From contig JAEWZE010000009.1 of assembly GCA_023395465.1 (NCBI GenBank), positions 1 to 16,864 on the forward strand: DNA of 16,864 nt, written 5' to 3'. Of this stretch, positions 1 through 7,087 are shown piece by piece. This stretch comes from Pseudomonadota bacterium. Its GTDB lineage: Bacteria; Pseudomonadota; Gammaproteobacteria; Xanthomonadales; Xanthomonadaceae. The position numbers and the translations under genes were made by a program. Under the pieces are notes generated by a model. That model ran no database searches. It was not told the DNA's origin and saw only the letters and a list, made by a program, of their open reading frames with translations. The first letter of the stretch is position 1. Every line of letters starts with the position of its first letter.

Positions 1-996
1 CTGACCGATGGCGGACGCGCGCTGCGCGTCCGCGACTGGCGCGCCGGCCGCGACCCGGCAGCAGACGACGGGGACGGCGACGACCCGGCGGCGCCGGAGG
101 GGGACGAGGCCGTGCGCGATGCCGCGCGGACCCCGCACGAGGAGATCGTGCTGCAGGAGATCGTGGTGCTGCCTGGTTCGGCGCTGTCGGGCCGCTCCGC
201 GATCGATCTCGACCTGCGCACCCACCACGCGATCAACGTCCTGGCCATCTCGCGCGCCGGCCGGCTCTCGCGCACGCGGCTGCGCTCGCAACCCTTCCGC
301 GAGGGCGACCTGCTGCTGGTCCAGGGCACGCTGGCGGCGATTTCCGGCTTTTCCGCGCAGTTCGGCGCGGTGCCCCTGGCCGAACGCGCGCTGCGCATCC
401 CCAACCGGCGCAAGGCGATCACGGCCAGCCTGGTGCTGGCGCTGGCGATCGCGGCGACGGCGTTCGGCCTGCTGCCGGCCGCGGCGGCGTTCGCGCTGGG
501 CGTGGTCGCCTCGATGGCGCTGCGCACGGTGCCGCCGCGCGAGGTCTACGAGGCCATCGACTGGCCTGTGGTGGTCCTGCTGGCGGCGCTGATCCCCGTG
601 GCCGGGGCGATGGAGTCCACCGGCACCGCCGACCTGATCGCGCGCGCGCTGTTCGACTCGCTCGCGCAGGGCCACCCCGTGCTCGGCCTGGTGCTGGTGA
701 TGGTGGTCACCATGACCCTGTCGGACCTGATGAACAACGCCGCCACCGCAGCGGTCATGTGCCCGATCGCGGTGGGCGCGGCCACCACCTTCGGCGTCGA
801 TCCGGATCCCTACCTGATGGCGGTGGCCATCGGCGCCTCGTGCGCCTTCCTGACCCCGATCGGGCACCAGAACAACACCCTGATCCTGGGTCCGGGCGGC
901 TTCCGCTTCGGCGACTACTGGCGGCTCGGGCTGCCGGTGCAACTGCTGGTCCTGGCGGTGTCGATTCCGCTGCTGCTGCGGGTCTGGCCGCTGTAG
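1..996 (+). CDS. SLC13-family (DASS-type) transporter with TrkA-C domain, 5' end outside window
   Basis: The frame is open from the first base to a TAG at 994-996, so the gene starts upstream; the GTG at 112 is only an internal codon. The visible part begins with what looks like the end of one RCK/TrkA-C domain, then an acidic Asp/Gly/Ala-rich linker (roughly bases 55-135), then a TrkA-C-like domain (about bases 145-400) with the typical pattern LDLRTHHAINVLAISR and EGDLLLVQGT. After that come several hydrophobic helices and a conserved segment with SDLMNNAATAAVM and FLTPIGHQNN, which resembles the second half of the SLC13/CitT/ArsB-like fold. The family moves dicarboxylates, sulfate or similar anions across the inner membrane, usually with sodium; the TrkA-C domains are cytoplasmic and probably regulatory. 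The substrate cannot be told from this fragment. The next gene follows 85 bases later on the same strand. Confidence 0.85.
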   Translation: MTDGGRALRVRDWRAGRDPAADDGDGDDPAAPEGDEAVRDAARTPHEEIVLQEIVVLPGSALSGRSAIDLDLRTHHAINVLAISRAGRLSRTRLRSQPFREGDLLLVQGTLAAISGFSAQFGAVPLAERALRIPNRRKAITASLVLALAIAATAFGLLPAAAAFALGVVASMALRTVPPREVYEAIDWPVVVLLAALIPVAGAMESTGTADLIARALFDSLAQGHPVLGLVLVMVVTMTLSDLMNNAATAAVMCPIAVGAATTFGVDPDPYLMAVAIGASCAFLTPIGHQNNTLILGPGGFRFGDYWRLGLPVQLLVLAVSIPLLLRVWPL

Positions 997-1081
997 CGCC
1001 GGGCCGGGCCTGCCTGCCGCCACGGCCGCTTCACTCCCCGCCGCCTATACCTGCCGCCCGACATCCCCCCAAGGAGCTTCC

Positions 1082-1576
1082 GTGCCCGACCTGCCCGAGC
1101 TGCGCACCGTCCCCAGCGTCGACATCGCCCGCTACATGGGCACCTGGTACGAGATCGCGCGCCTGCCGATGCGCCACGAGCCCGAGGACGGCACCGACGT
1201 CTCGGCCACCTACACGCTCGAGGCCGACGGTTCGGTCGAGGTGCGCAACCGGATGCGCCGCAACGGCGAGGTGGAGGAAGCGGTGGGCCAGGCAACCGCG
1301 GTGGACGGGACCGGCAGCAAGCTGGAGGTCAGCTTCCTGCCCGAGGGCCTGCGCTGGATTCCCTTCACCAGGGGCGACTACTGGATCATCGCGCTCGACC
1401 CGGCTTACAGCATCGCCCTGGTCGGCAGCCCCGACCGCAAGTACCTGTGGCTGCTGGCGCGCGAACCGGCGCTGGACGAGGTGACGCGCAACCACTACTG
1501 CGCGATCGCGCGCCAGCAGGGCTTCGACCTGGGTCCGCTGATCCACACGCCGCATACGGGCCAGCCCACCGCCTGA
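1082..1576 (+). CDS. blc: Lipocalin, Blc family, without lipoprotein signal
   Basis: This is a 164-residue bacterial lipocalin. The first conserved lipocalin block is GTWYEIAR at residues 20-27. The later blocks GDYWIIALDPAYSIALVG (98-115) and RKYLWLLAREP (119-129) match the Blc group. The family forms an eight-stranded barrel that binds fatty acids or lysophospholipids. The start is GTG at 1082, chosen because AAGGAG lies at 1071-1076 with a 5-base spacer. E. coli Blc is an outer-membrane lipoprotein, but this protein starts directly at the barrel with no signal peptide and no lipobox Cys, so as written it should be cytoplasmic. It is on the same strand as the transporter before it and the MpaB-like gene after it, with no evident functional link. 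Confidence 0.88.
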   Translation: MPDLPELRTVPSVDIARYMGTWYEIARLPMRHEPEDGTDVSATYTLEADGSVEVRNRMRRNGEVEEAVGQATAVDGTGSKLEVSFLPEGLRWIPFTRGDYWIIALDPAYSIALVGSPDRKYLWLLAREPALDEVTRNHYCAIARQQGFDLGPLIHTPHTGQPTA

Positions 1577-1695
1577 GTCGGGGACGCCGGTACCCGTCGC
1601 GCACGCCGGCCACCGCGAATCCGCGTGCCGTCGGTGCGCGCCTCCGGCATCGGTCGATTCAAGCCCCGCTCACCCACGCCCGGAAGCATCGCGAG

Positions 1696-3177
1696 ATGCC
1701 CGCAGACATCCATCGACGGCGCGCAAGCACGCTTGCCGACATCAATCGCGAGGCCTACATCTACTTCGGCGCCGGCGCTACCGTGGCCTGGCAGATGGCC
1801 ATGCCCGGCGTCGGGCGAGGCGTGGCCGAGCACAGCCGGACGCTGCAGCGCCCGCTCGACCGGCTGCGCGCGACCATGGGCTACGTGTACGCGGTCACCC
1901 TGGGGACCGACGCCGACCGCGCGCGTATCGCCGAACACGTGAACCGCGCGCACCGGCCGGTGCGGGGCGACGGTTACAGTGCGTTCGATCGCGACCTGCA
2001 GCTGTGGGTCGCCGCCACCCTTTACCGCGGCGCGCTCGACGTGCATGCGCTGTTCGCCGGGCCGGTGGCGGAGGAAGATCGCGAATCGCTGTACCGGCAG
2101 GCATGGGCGTTCGGCCGCACCCTGCAGGTGCGCGACGAACAGTGGCCGCCGGATGCCGCCGCATTCGATCGCTGGTGGGCGACGCAGGTGCAGGCGCTGT
2201 CGGTGGACGCGCAGGTACGCCACTACATGCAGGCCGTGCTCGACGGCGGCCACGCGCCATGGTACCTGCGCCCGGCCATGCCGCTGCAGCGCTTCGTCAC
2301 CCGGGGATTGCTGCCGCCGATGTTGCGTGCCCTGTTCGGGCTGCCCTGGAGTGCGCGCGACGAACGCCGCTGGCGACGCTTCCGGCGCTGGGCGCCACGC
2401 CTGTACTGGGCAGCGCCGCGCGCGCTGCGGCAGTGGCCGGCGAGGTACTACCTCGGTCAGCTGCGGAAACGCGGCGGAGCCCCCGTCGATAGCCGTGCCG
2501 ATGCGGGCGCTGGCGCAGCCCCGGCCGCGCCTGGTTGCGCGTTCTGGCGACGATCGCCTTGCGCCCGCCTACTCCGCCGCGACCGGCGCCGACATCGACT
2601 TGCTGTACATGCCGGAGCGGTCGAAGCAGCAGGCGCGGCGCTGGCCGGAGGCGAGCTTGTCGCAGGCAACGCAGATGCGTTTGGTCCGGGTCTCGGCCTT
2701 CTTGCCCGAGGTGATCCAGGCGATCCAGTCGCGGCGCGCCACCGCGGTGATGTCGTCCCAGGCGGCGCGTGCGCCGGGATCCGCATCCAGCGCCTCGCGC
2801 AGGTCGGGCGGCAGCACCGGTTCGGGTTCCTGCGCCATCGGCGTGAGCACCAGCGCCACCGTGTCGCCCGCCGCGACGGCGGCCGCCTCGCGCAGCTCGC
2901 GCTCGACCCGCAGCCAGTGGCTGCCCTGTCCATCGGGCTCCAGGGTGGCCTGGAACGGCTGCCCGGCGAACTGGCCCTCGACGCTGACCATGCTGCGCGT
3001 GGGCAACTTCGCGCTGGCCGCCGCCGGCAGCACCAGGAAGGTCCAGCTGGCGTCGGCCGGCGCGGCCGGACGCAGCAGCCGCGCCTTGCAGCGCACGGTG
3101 CTCCTGGCGGTCGACGGGGGCATGGGCGGACGATAACGCCATCCCCGCGATGCGGCAAACGGCTGCTCCGCGCTTGA
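1696..3177 (+). CDS. MpaB/DUF2236-family protein with run-on C-terminus (probable lost stop)
   Basis: Residues 1-258 (to about base 2470) look like the DUF2236/MpaB family, related to the heme oxygenase-like Lcp and MpaB proteins. Seen are the N-terminal EAYIYFGAGATVAWQMAMPG (19-38), HVNRAHRPVRG (81-91) with the conserved His, and YSAFDRDLQLWVAATLY (94-110). The reaction is not known for this bacterial group. ATG 1696 is the first Met that fits the domain; it has no strong ribosome binding site. The literal frame continues to a TGA at 3175-3177, giving 493 residues, but family members are usually about 270-300. The extra 230 residues lie antisense to the recognisable DUF1905 gene and look like nonsense. 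One extra C in the C5 run at 2480-2484 would end the protein at the TAG at 2490-2492, after about 265 residues. So the functional product probably stops near 2492, and the tail comes from a recent one-base deletion or a sequencing error. Confidence 0.7.
   Translation: MPADIHRRRASTLADINREAYIYFGAGATVAWQMAMPGVGRGVAEHSRTLQRPLDRLRATMGYVYAVTLGTDADRARIAEHVNRAHRPVRGDGYSAFDRDLQLWVAATLYRGALDVHALFAGPVAEEDRESLYRQAWAFGRTLQVRDEQWPPDAAAFDRWWATQVQALSVDAQVRHYMQAVLDGGHAPWYLRPAMPLQRFVTRGLLPPMLRALFGLPWSARDERRWRRFRRWAPRLYWAAPRALRQWPARYYLGQLRKRGGAPVDSRADAGAGAAPAAPGCAFWRRSPCARLLRRDRRRHRLAVHAGAVEAAGAALAGGELVAGNADAFGPGLGLLARGDPGDPVAARHRGDVVPGGACAGIRIQRLAQVGRQHRFGFLRHRREHQRHRVARRDGGRLAQLALDPQPVAALSIGLQGGLERLPGELALDADHAARGQLRAGRRRQHQEGPAGVGRRGRTQQPRLAAHGAPGGRRGHGRTITPSPRCGKRLLRA
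2569..3123 (-). CDS. DUF1905 / YdeI-OmdA family protein
   Basis: The protein has 184 residues and two recognisable parts. Residues about 25-110 fit DUF1905, a small beta-barrel with the end pattern PPDLREALDADP. Residues about 115-170 fit the YdeI/OmdA segment: RDWIAWITSGKKAETRTKRI at 131-150 and QRRACCFD at 161-168. Members are small cytoplasmic proteins, some linked to resistance to outer-membrane damage; no biochemical role is established. Start ATG 3123 fits the family length; there is no strong Shine-Dalgarno. It converges on the MpaB-like gene, whose run-on frame covers it entirely. Family similarity makes this the real coding strand. Its start is about 50 bases from the oppositely directed htpG promoter, so the two genes diverge from a short shared region. 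Confidence 0.82.
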   Translation of the reverse strand: MPPSTARSTVRCKARLLRPAAPADASWTFLVLPAAASAKLPTRSMVSVEGQFAGQPFQATLEPDGQGSHWLRVERELREAAAVAAGDTVALVLTPMAQEPEPVLPPDLREALDADPGARAAWDDITAVARRDWIAWITSGKKAETRTKRICVACDKLASGQRRACCFDRSGMYSKSMSAPVAAE

Positions 3178-3200
3178 AATCGCCGCCGCGGCACGCATAT
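3173..3200 (+). promoter_or_regulatory. Heat-shock (sigma-32, RpoH) promoter of htpG
   Basis: A perfect CTTGAAA -35 element lies at 3173-3179. After 13 bases (3180-3192) comes ACGCATAT at 3193-3200, which matches the CCCCATNT -10 consensus at all but two positions. The spacing is within the known sigma-32 range. The predicted start near 3207 leaves a leader of about 29 bases before the htpG ATG. HtpG is a classic RpoH-regulon member, which supports the call. The run-on frame of the upstream MpaB-like gene happens to end inside the -35 box. Confidence 0.75.
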
Positions 3201-3235
3201 CCGGCGCCTGCCATGGCCAAGCTAGGGAGTCCTCC

Positions 3236-5131
3236 ATGACCACCGTCGCCGAGACGCGCAAGTTCGAAGCCGAAGTCGCCCAGGTCCTGCACCTGGTCAC
3301 GCACTCGCTGTATTCGCACAAGGAAATCTTCCTGCGCGAGCTGATCTCCAACGCCTCCGACGCCTGCGACAAGCTGCGCTTCGAATCGATCGCCCACCCC
3401 GACCTGCTGGCCGGCGAGGCCGAGCTGCGCATCGACGTGAGCTGGGACAAGGACGCGCGCACCATCACCATCCGCGACACCGGCATTGGCATGACGCGCG
3501 ACGAAGTGGTGGCCAACATCGGCAGCATCGCCAGCTCCGGCACGCGCCGTTTCCTGGAGGCGCTGGGCAGCGAGCAGAAGGCCGACGCGCGCCTGATCGG
3601 CCAGTTCGGCGTCGGCTTCTACTCGGCCTTCGTGGTCGCCGACCGCGTCACCGTGCTCACCCGCCGCGCCGGCGAACCGGCGGAGTCCGGGGTGCGCTGG
3701 GAGAGCGACGGCCGCGGCGAGTACACGCTCGAGGCCGCCACGCTCGAAGAGCGCGGCACCACCGTGGTGCTGCACCTGAAGGACGGCGAGGACGAGTTCC
3801 TCGATGGCTGGAAGCTGCGTTCGCTGGTGCGCAAGTACTCCGACCACGTCGCCTTCCCGATCCGGATGCCGAAGGAGGCCGCGCCGGCCGGCGAGGACGG
3901 GGAGGCCCAGGCGGACGCCGCGCCGGAGTGGGAGACCGCCAACGACGCCTCCGCGCTGTGGACCCGGCCGAAGTCGGAGATCACGGACGAGGAGTACCAG
4001 AACTTCTACAAGTCGCTCGGCCACGACTTCAACAACGCCGCGGCCTGGTCGCACAACCGCGTCGAGGGCAGCCAGAGCTTCACCACCCTGCTCTACATTC
4101 CCTCGCAGCCGCCGTTCGACCTGATGATGGGCGGACGCGACGAGCGCAAGGGACTCAAGCTCTACATCAAGCGCGTCTTCATCATGGACGCGGCCGAGGA
4201 GCTGCTGCCCAACTACCTGCGCTTCGTGCGTGGCGTGGTCGATGCCGACGATCTCCCGCTCAACGTCAGCCGCGAGATCCTGCAGCACAACCGCCAGCTC
4301 GAGCGGATCCGGGGCGCCTGCGTGAAGCGCGTGCTGGACCTGATCGAGAAGCTCTCGCGCGACGAGCCGGAGAAGTTCGCCGCCTTCCTCAAGGCCTTCG
4401 GCAACACGCTCAAGGAAGGCATCGTCGAGGACCACGGCAACCGCGAGCGCATCGCCAGGCTGCTGCGCTTCGCCTCGACCAAGGGCGATGGCGAGGCGCG
4501 CACGGTTTCGCTGGACGACTACGTCGCGCGCATGGGCGAAGGCCAGGACGCGATCTGGTACGTCACCGCCGACGGCTACCGCGCGGCGGTGGGCAGCCCG
4601 CAGCTGGAGGGCTTCCGCGCGCGCGACATCGAAGTGCTGCTGATGTCCGACCGCATCGACGAATGGATGCTCGGCCACCTGCGCGAGTACGACGGCAAGC
4701 CGCTCAAGCACATCGCCAAGGGCGAGCTGCCGCTGGACGAGGCGGAGAAGGCGAAGCAGGAGGAGGCTTCGCAGGCCGCCGCGCCGCTGCTGGAGCGGAT
4801 CAAGGGCCTGCTCGGCGACCGCGTCGAGGACGTGCGCGTGTCGGCGCGGCTGACCGATTCGCCCTCGTGCCTGGCGCTGTCGGAATGGGAGATGGCGCCG
4901 CACCTGGCGCACCTGCTGCGCGAAGCCGGCCAGGACGTACCCGACCAGAAGCCGACCCTGGAGATCAATCCGCAGCACGCGCTGGCGCGCAAGCTGCTGG
5001 GTGAGCACGACGACGCGCGCGCCGGCGACCTGGCCACGCTGCTGCTGGAGCAGGCGCAGCTGGCGGCGGGCGCGCCGCTGGAGGATCCGGCGGCGTTCGT
5101 GCAGCGGATGAACCGGCTGCTGGCGGGCTGA
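3236..5131 (+). CDS. htpG: Molecular chaperone HtpG (bacterial Hsp90)
   Basis: This is a full-length 631-residue Hsp90, an ATP-driven cytoplasmic homodimer that remodels client proteins together with DnaK. The N-terminal GHKL ATPase domain shows FLRELISNASDACDKLRF (32-49) with catalytic Glu35 and Mg-binding Asn39, DTGIGM (81-86), and the lid motif GQFGVGFYSAF (122-132). A charged, Ala/Glu-rich stretch near residues 215-240 joins it to the middle domain, which carries the conserved RGVVDADDLPLNVSREILQ. The C-terminal dimerisation domain ends in a short leucine-rich helix. The start ATG 3236 has AGGGAG at 3224-3229, 6 bases upstream. Transcription probably starts from the sigma-32 promoter just upstream. 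Length is close to E. coli HtpG (624), and no key residue is missing. Confidence 0.98.
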   Translation: MTTVAETRKFEAEVAQVLHLVTHSLYSHKEIFLRELISNASDACDKLRFESIAHPDLLAGEAELRIDVSWDKDARTITIRDTGIGMTRDEVVANIGSIASSGTRRFLEALGSEQKADARLIGQFGVGFYSAFVVADRVTVLTRRAGEPAESGVRWESDGRGEYTLEAATLEERGTTVVLHLKDGEDEFLDGWKLRSLVRKYSDHVAFPIRMPKEAAPAGEDGEAQADAAPEWETANDASALWTRPKSEITDEEYQNFYKSLGHDFNNAAAWSHNRVEGSQSFTTLLYIPSQPPFDLMMGGRDERKGLKLYIKRVFIMDAAEELLPNYLRFVRGVVDADDLPLNVSREILQHNRQLERIRGACVKRVLDLIEKLSRDEPEKFAAFLKAFGNTLKEGIVEDHGNRERIARLLRFASTKGDGEARTVSLDDYVARMGEGQDAIWYVTADGYRAAVGSPQLEGFRARDIEVLLMSDRIDEWMLGHLREYDGKPLKHIAKGELPLDEAEKAKQEEASQAAAPLLERIKGLLGDRVEDVRVSARLTDSPSCLALSEWEMAPHLAHLLREAGQDVPDQKPTLEINPQHALARKLLGEHDDARAGDLATLLLEQAQLAAGAPLEDPAAFVQRMNRLLAG

Positions 5132-5179
5132 GAGAACGGCTCCGGGTGCGCCGGGCGCGCCTGGAGCGACGCTCCGGCG

Positions 5180-5217
5180 GGCCCCCGCCCCGGCCCTCCC
5201 CCGCGGGCGGGGGAGGG
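5180..5217 (-). repeat. REP-like stem-loop repeat, copy A
   Basis: A 9-bp perfect stem CCCTCCCCC (5194-5202) pairs with GGGGGAGGG (5209-5217) around a GC-rich 6-base loop, with a GC-rich flank on the left. Read on the minus strand it matches copy B (5340-5377) at 35 of 38 positions, so A and B form an inverted, facing pair of the BIME type. Such extragenic palindromes are common in Xanthomonadaceae. Confidence 0.75.
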
Positions 5218-5339
5218 AGCAAGAAGCGCAGGCGCGCGCTACGGGCTCCGCGCGCCATCGGTTCGAACCATTCTCGGCGTCCTCTACTCCGTCCCACCTT
5301 CAATTTCCCCGCCTCCAATTTCCTCCGCGCGCCTTTGCC

Positions 5340-5377
5340 CCCTCCCCCGCCTGCGGGGGAGGGCCGGGGTGGCGGCC
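5340..5377 (+). repeat. REP-like stem-loop repeat, copy B
   Basis: CCCTCCCCC (5340-5348) and GGGGGAGGG (5355-5363) form the stem with loop GCCTGC. It is followed by CCGGGGTGGCGGCC. It is the inverted partner of copy A, with 3 mismatches in 38 bases. The same core with loop GCCTGC recurs at 11749-11791 on the minus strand. Confidence 0.75.
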
Positions 5378-5664
5378 AACGCCGCGACGACGCCGATCGC
5401 CAGCCGGTGCGGCGCGCCAACTGTGCTTGTCAGGCCAGGCTGGCTGCCGGGGCTCGCCATCCCCTCTGTGGGCATTGGACTGTCCAGGCGAGGAGCGCAT
5501 GCGGGGCGACCAGGGCCCCCTGGGCGCATCCGCCGCGGCTCCGGGCGCGGGTAGCGTTGCTTGAGGGCTCGATCGGCGCGGATTGCGCTTGACGTGGCCA
5601 TGGCTGCAACCGTCGTGGCGCTGACCGTATCTGGGTGGGGACGTCCCACTCCACGGATCGCCCC

Positions 5665-6756
5665 ATGCTCCGATCGCTGACCGCCATTGCCCTGTGCTGC
5701 TGCGCGCTCGCCGCGCCCGCGCAGACGCCCCCCGTCGATGACGCCGCCCGCGCCCGCGCGGTGGTCGAGGACCTGCTGCGCATTCCCGGCCCCGACGGCG
5801 TGCAGGAGACCTACCGCCAGCGCATCAACGGCGTCGACCACTGGATCAGTATCCGCGGCCAGGACCGCGCCAACCCGGTGATCCTGTTCGTGCACGGCGG
5901 GCCGGCCTCGCCGACGATGCCGAGCCTGTGGCAGTTCCAGCGGCCGCTGGAGGAATACTTCACGATGGTCCACTACGACCAGCGTGGCGCCGGCAAGACC
6001 TGGCGCGAGGACCACTCCGACGCGGTCGCCGGCACGATCCGCATCCAGACCTACGTCGACGACCTGGTCGCAATGGCCGAACACGTGCGCAACAGGCTCG
6101 GCAAGCAGCGGCTGGTGCTGATGGCGCACAGCTGGGGCACGATCCCGGCGATGCACGCCGCGCAGGCGCGGCCCGACCTGTTCCATGCCTACGTCGGCAT
6201 CGGCCAGGTGATCGACGTGCGCGAGAACGAGCGCATCAGCATTGAATACGGGCTGGCCGAGGCGCGCCGCCACGGCAATGCGGACGCCGTGCGCGAGATC
6301 GAGGCGCTGCTGCCGTATCCCGGCACCGCGCCGCTCACCCGCGAGCGCATCGTGGCCGCGCGCAAGTGGCCGCAGCACTACGGCGGCATGGCCGCGCACC
6401 GCGATGCCACCAACCTGTGGTTCTACGGGGCCGCGCGCCTGTCCCCCGACTACGACGCCGAGGACCGCGCCGCGCTCAATGCCGGCAGCCTGTTCACGCT
6501 GGAGCGGCTGCTCGACGAATACGTCCAGGTGGATTTCAGCGGCGTGCACGAGTTCCCGATCCCGGTGGTGATGTTCATGGGCCGCCACGACTACACCACG
6601 CCCTCGCAGCCAACCGCCGACTGGCTGGCGCGCGTGGATGCCCCGTTCAAGCGCGGCGTCTGGTTCGAACGTTCGGCGCACATGGTCCCGTGGGAGGAGC
6701 CGGGCAGGACGCTGGTGAGCCTGCTCGAGGTGGTCCGGCCGCTGGTGCGCGAATAG
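5665..6756 (+). CDS. Exported alpha/beta hydrolase, proline iminopeptidase-like (S33)
   Basis: The product has 363 residues. It begins with a Sec signal peptide (Arg3, hydrophobic core 5-17, likely cleavage after ALAAPA at 14-19), so it should act in the periplasm or outside. The fold markers are the oxyanion loop HGGPASP (77-83), the nucleophile elbow AHSWGT (154-159, Ser156), the acid in GRHDYTTPSQ (Asp309) and the base in ERSAHMVPWEEP (His339), a complete catalytic triad in the expected order. HGGP and the overall layout fit the prolyl-aminopeptidase/S33 branch, but substrate (N-terminal proline peptides, other amides or esters) cannot be fixed. The frame is open back to a GTG at 5635; ATG 5665 is preferred because the signal peptide begins there. 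No good Shine-Dalgarno is visible. It converges with the anmK cluster. Confidence 0.88.
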   Translation: MLRSLTAIALCCCALAAPAQTPPVDDAARARAVVEDLLRIPGPDGVQETYRQRINGVDHWISIRGQDRANPVILFVHGGPASPTMPSLWQFQRPLEEYFTMVHYDQRGAGKTWREDHSDAVAGTIRIQTYVDDLVAMAEHVRNRLGKQRLVLMAHSWGTIPAMHAAQARPDLFHAYVGIGQVIDVRENERISIEYGLAEARRHGNADAVREIEALLPYPGTAPLTRERIVAARKWPQHYGGMAAHRDATNLWFYGAARLSPDYDAEDRAALNAGSLFTLERLLDEYVQVDFSGVHEFPIPVVMFMGRHDYTTPSQPTADWLARVDAPFKRGVWFERSAHMVPWEEPGRTLVSLLEVVRPLVRE

Positions 6757-6814
6757 CCGGCTGCGGTCCGTCGCCGCGGGCAGCCGTGCGATGGCCGCTC
6801 GAAAGCCCCGGTTG

Positions 6815-7087
6815 TCAGCCCCGCAGCAGCACCACCGTGGCCGCGGCCATCAGCAGCAGTCCGCCTGCGGCCAGGGCCACGCGCAGACGGTGCCCGCCTA
6901 CCGACGCGATGCCATCGCCGGGCAGCCAGCCGAGCGCCAGCAGGATCAGGCCCGCGCCGGCCAGCCCGTCGGAGGCGGCGCCGTCGCGCGCCAGCCGCAG
7001 CAGCGACGCGAGGCCGAGCAGCACGAACACCATCGGAAGCAGGCGCAGGCCCCGGCGTCCCGCGCGGGACGGATCGGACCGGCTCAC
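6815..7087 (-). CDS. Small three-helix membrane protein coupled to anmK
   Basis: A 90-residue protein that starts at GTG 7087. This start overlaps the anmK stop as GTGA (7087-7084), the usual sign of translational coupling. The N-terminus is short and basic (SRSDPSRAGRRGLR), followed by three hydrophobic segments at about residues 15-31, 41-56 and 68-88, separated by short loops, the second containing GWLPGDGIASVGGHRLR. An internal ATG at residue 19 is a possible alternative start. I recognise no family. The overlap, strand and base composition say it is co-expressed with anmK, so a role near cell-wall recycling or the inner membrane is possible, but this is inference from position only. Confidence 0.68.
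   Translation of the reverse strand: MSRSDPSRAGRRGLRLLPMVFVLLGLASLLRLARDGAASDGLAGAGLILLALGWLPGDGIASVGGHRLRVALAAGGLLLMAAATVVLLRG

Larger units (their letters stand above)
5132..5664. other. Gene-poor intergenic stretch with paired stem-loop repeats
   Basis: No protein family is recognisable in these 533 bases. Directly after htpG is a 7-bp hairpin (5161-5167 with 5171-5177, loop GAC) without a T-run. Two inverted copies of a 38-base stem-loop repeat follow (5180-5217 and 5340-5377), separated by less GC-rich sequence. From about 5430 to 5590 there is a block with a GC palindrome (CCAGGG/CCCTGG, 5510-5523) and a tiny possible ORF at 5499-5564 (21 codons, AGGAG in front) that I do not call a gene. 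GGGACGTCCC, a perfect 10-base palindrome at 5638-5647, lies just before the hydrolase start. Confidence 0.55.

Noticed and set aside
2297..5008. 900-codon open frame on the minus strand across htpG
   Set aside because: It is an antisense shadow: GC-rich third positions remove stop codons opposite a real gene. No motif is visible and htpG is certain.
5255..5285. GGTTCGAACC (5260-5269) resembling a tRNA T-arm
   Set aside because: No acceptor stem, anticodon arm or D-arm can be folded around it; it is a short palindrome only.
5499..5564. 21-codon ORF with AGGAG in front
   Set aside because: Too short and without any visible feature; the ribosome-site match can be chance in GC-rich DNA.
5589..5617. 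TTGACG at 5589-5594 as a -35 of the hydrolase gene
   Set aside because: The bases at the expected -10 position (GTCGTG) do not resemble a -10 element.
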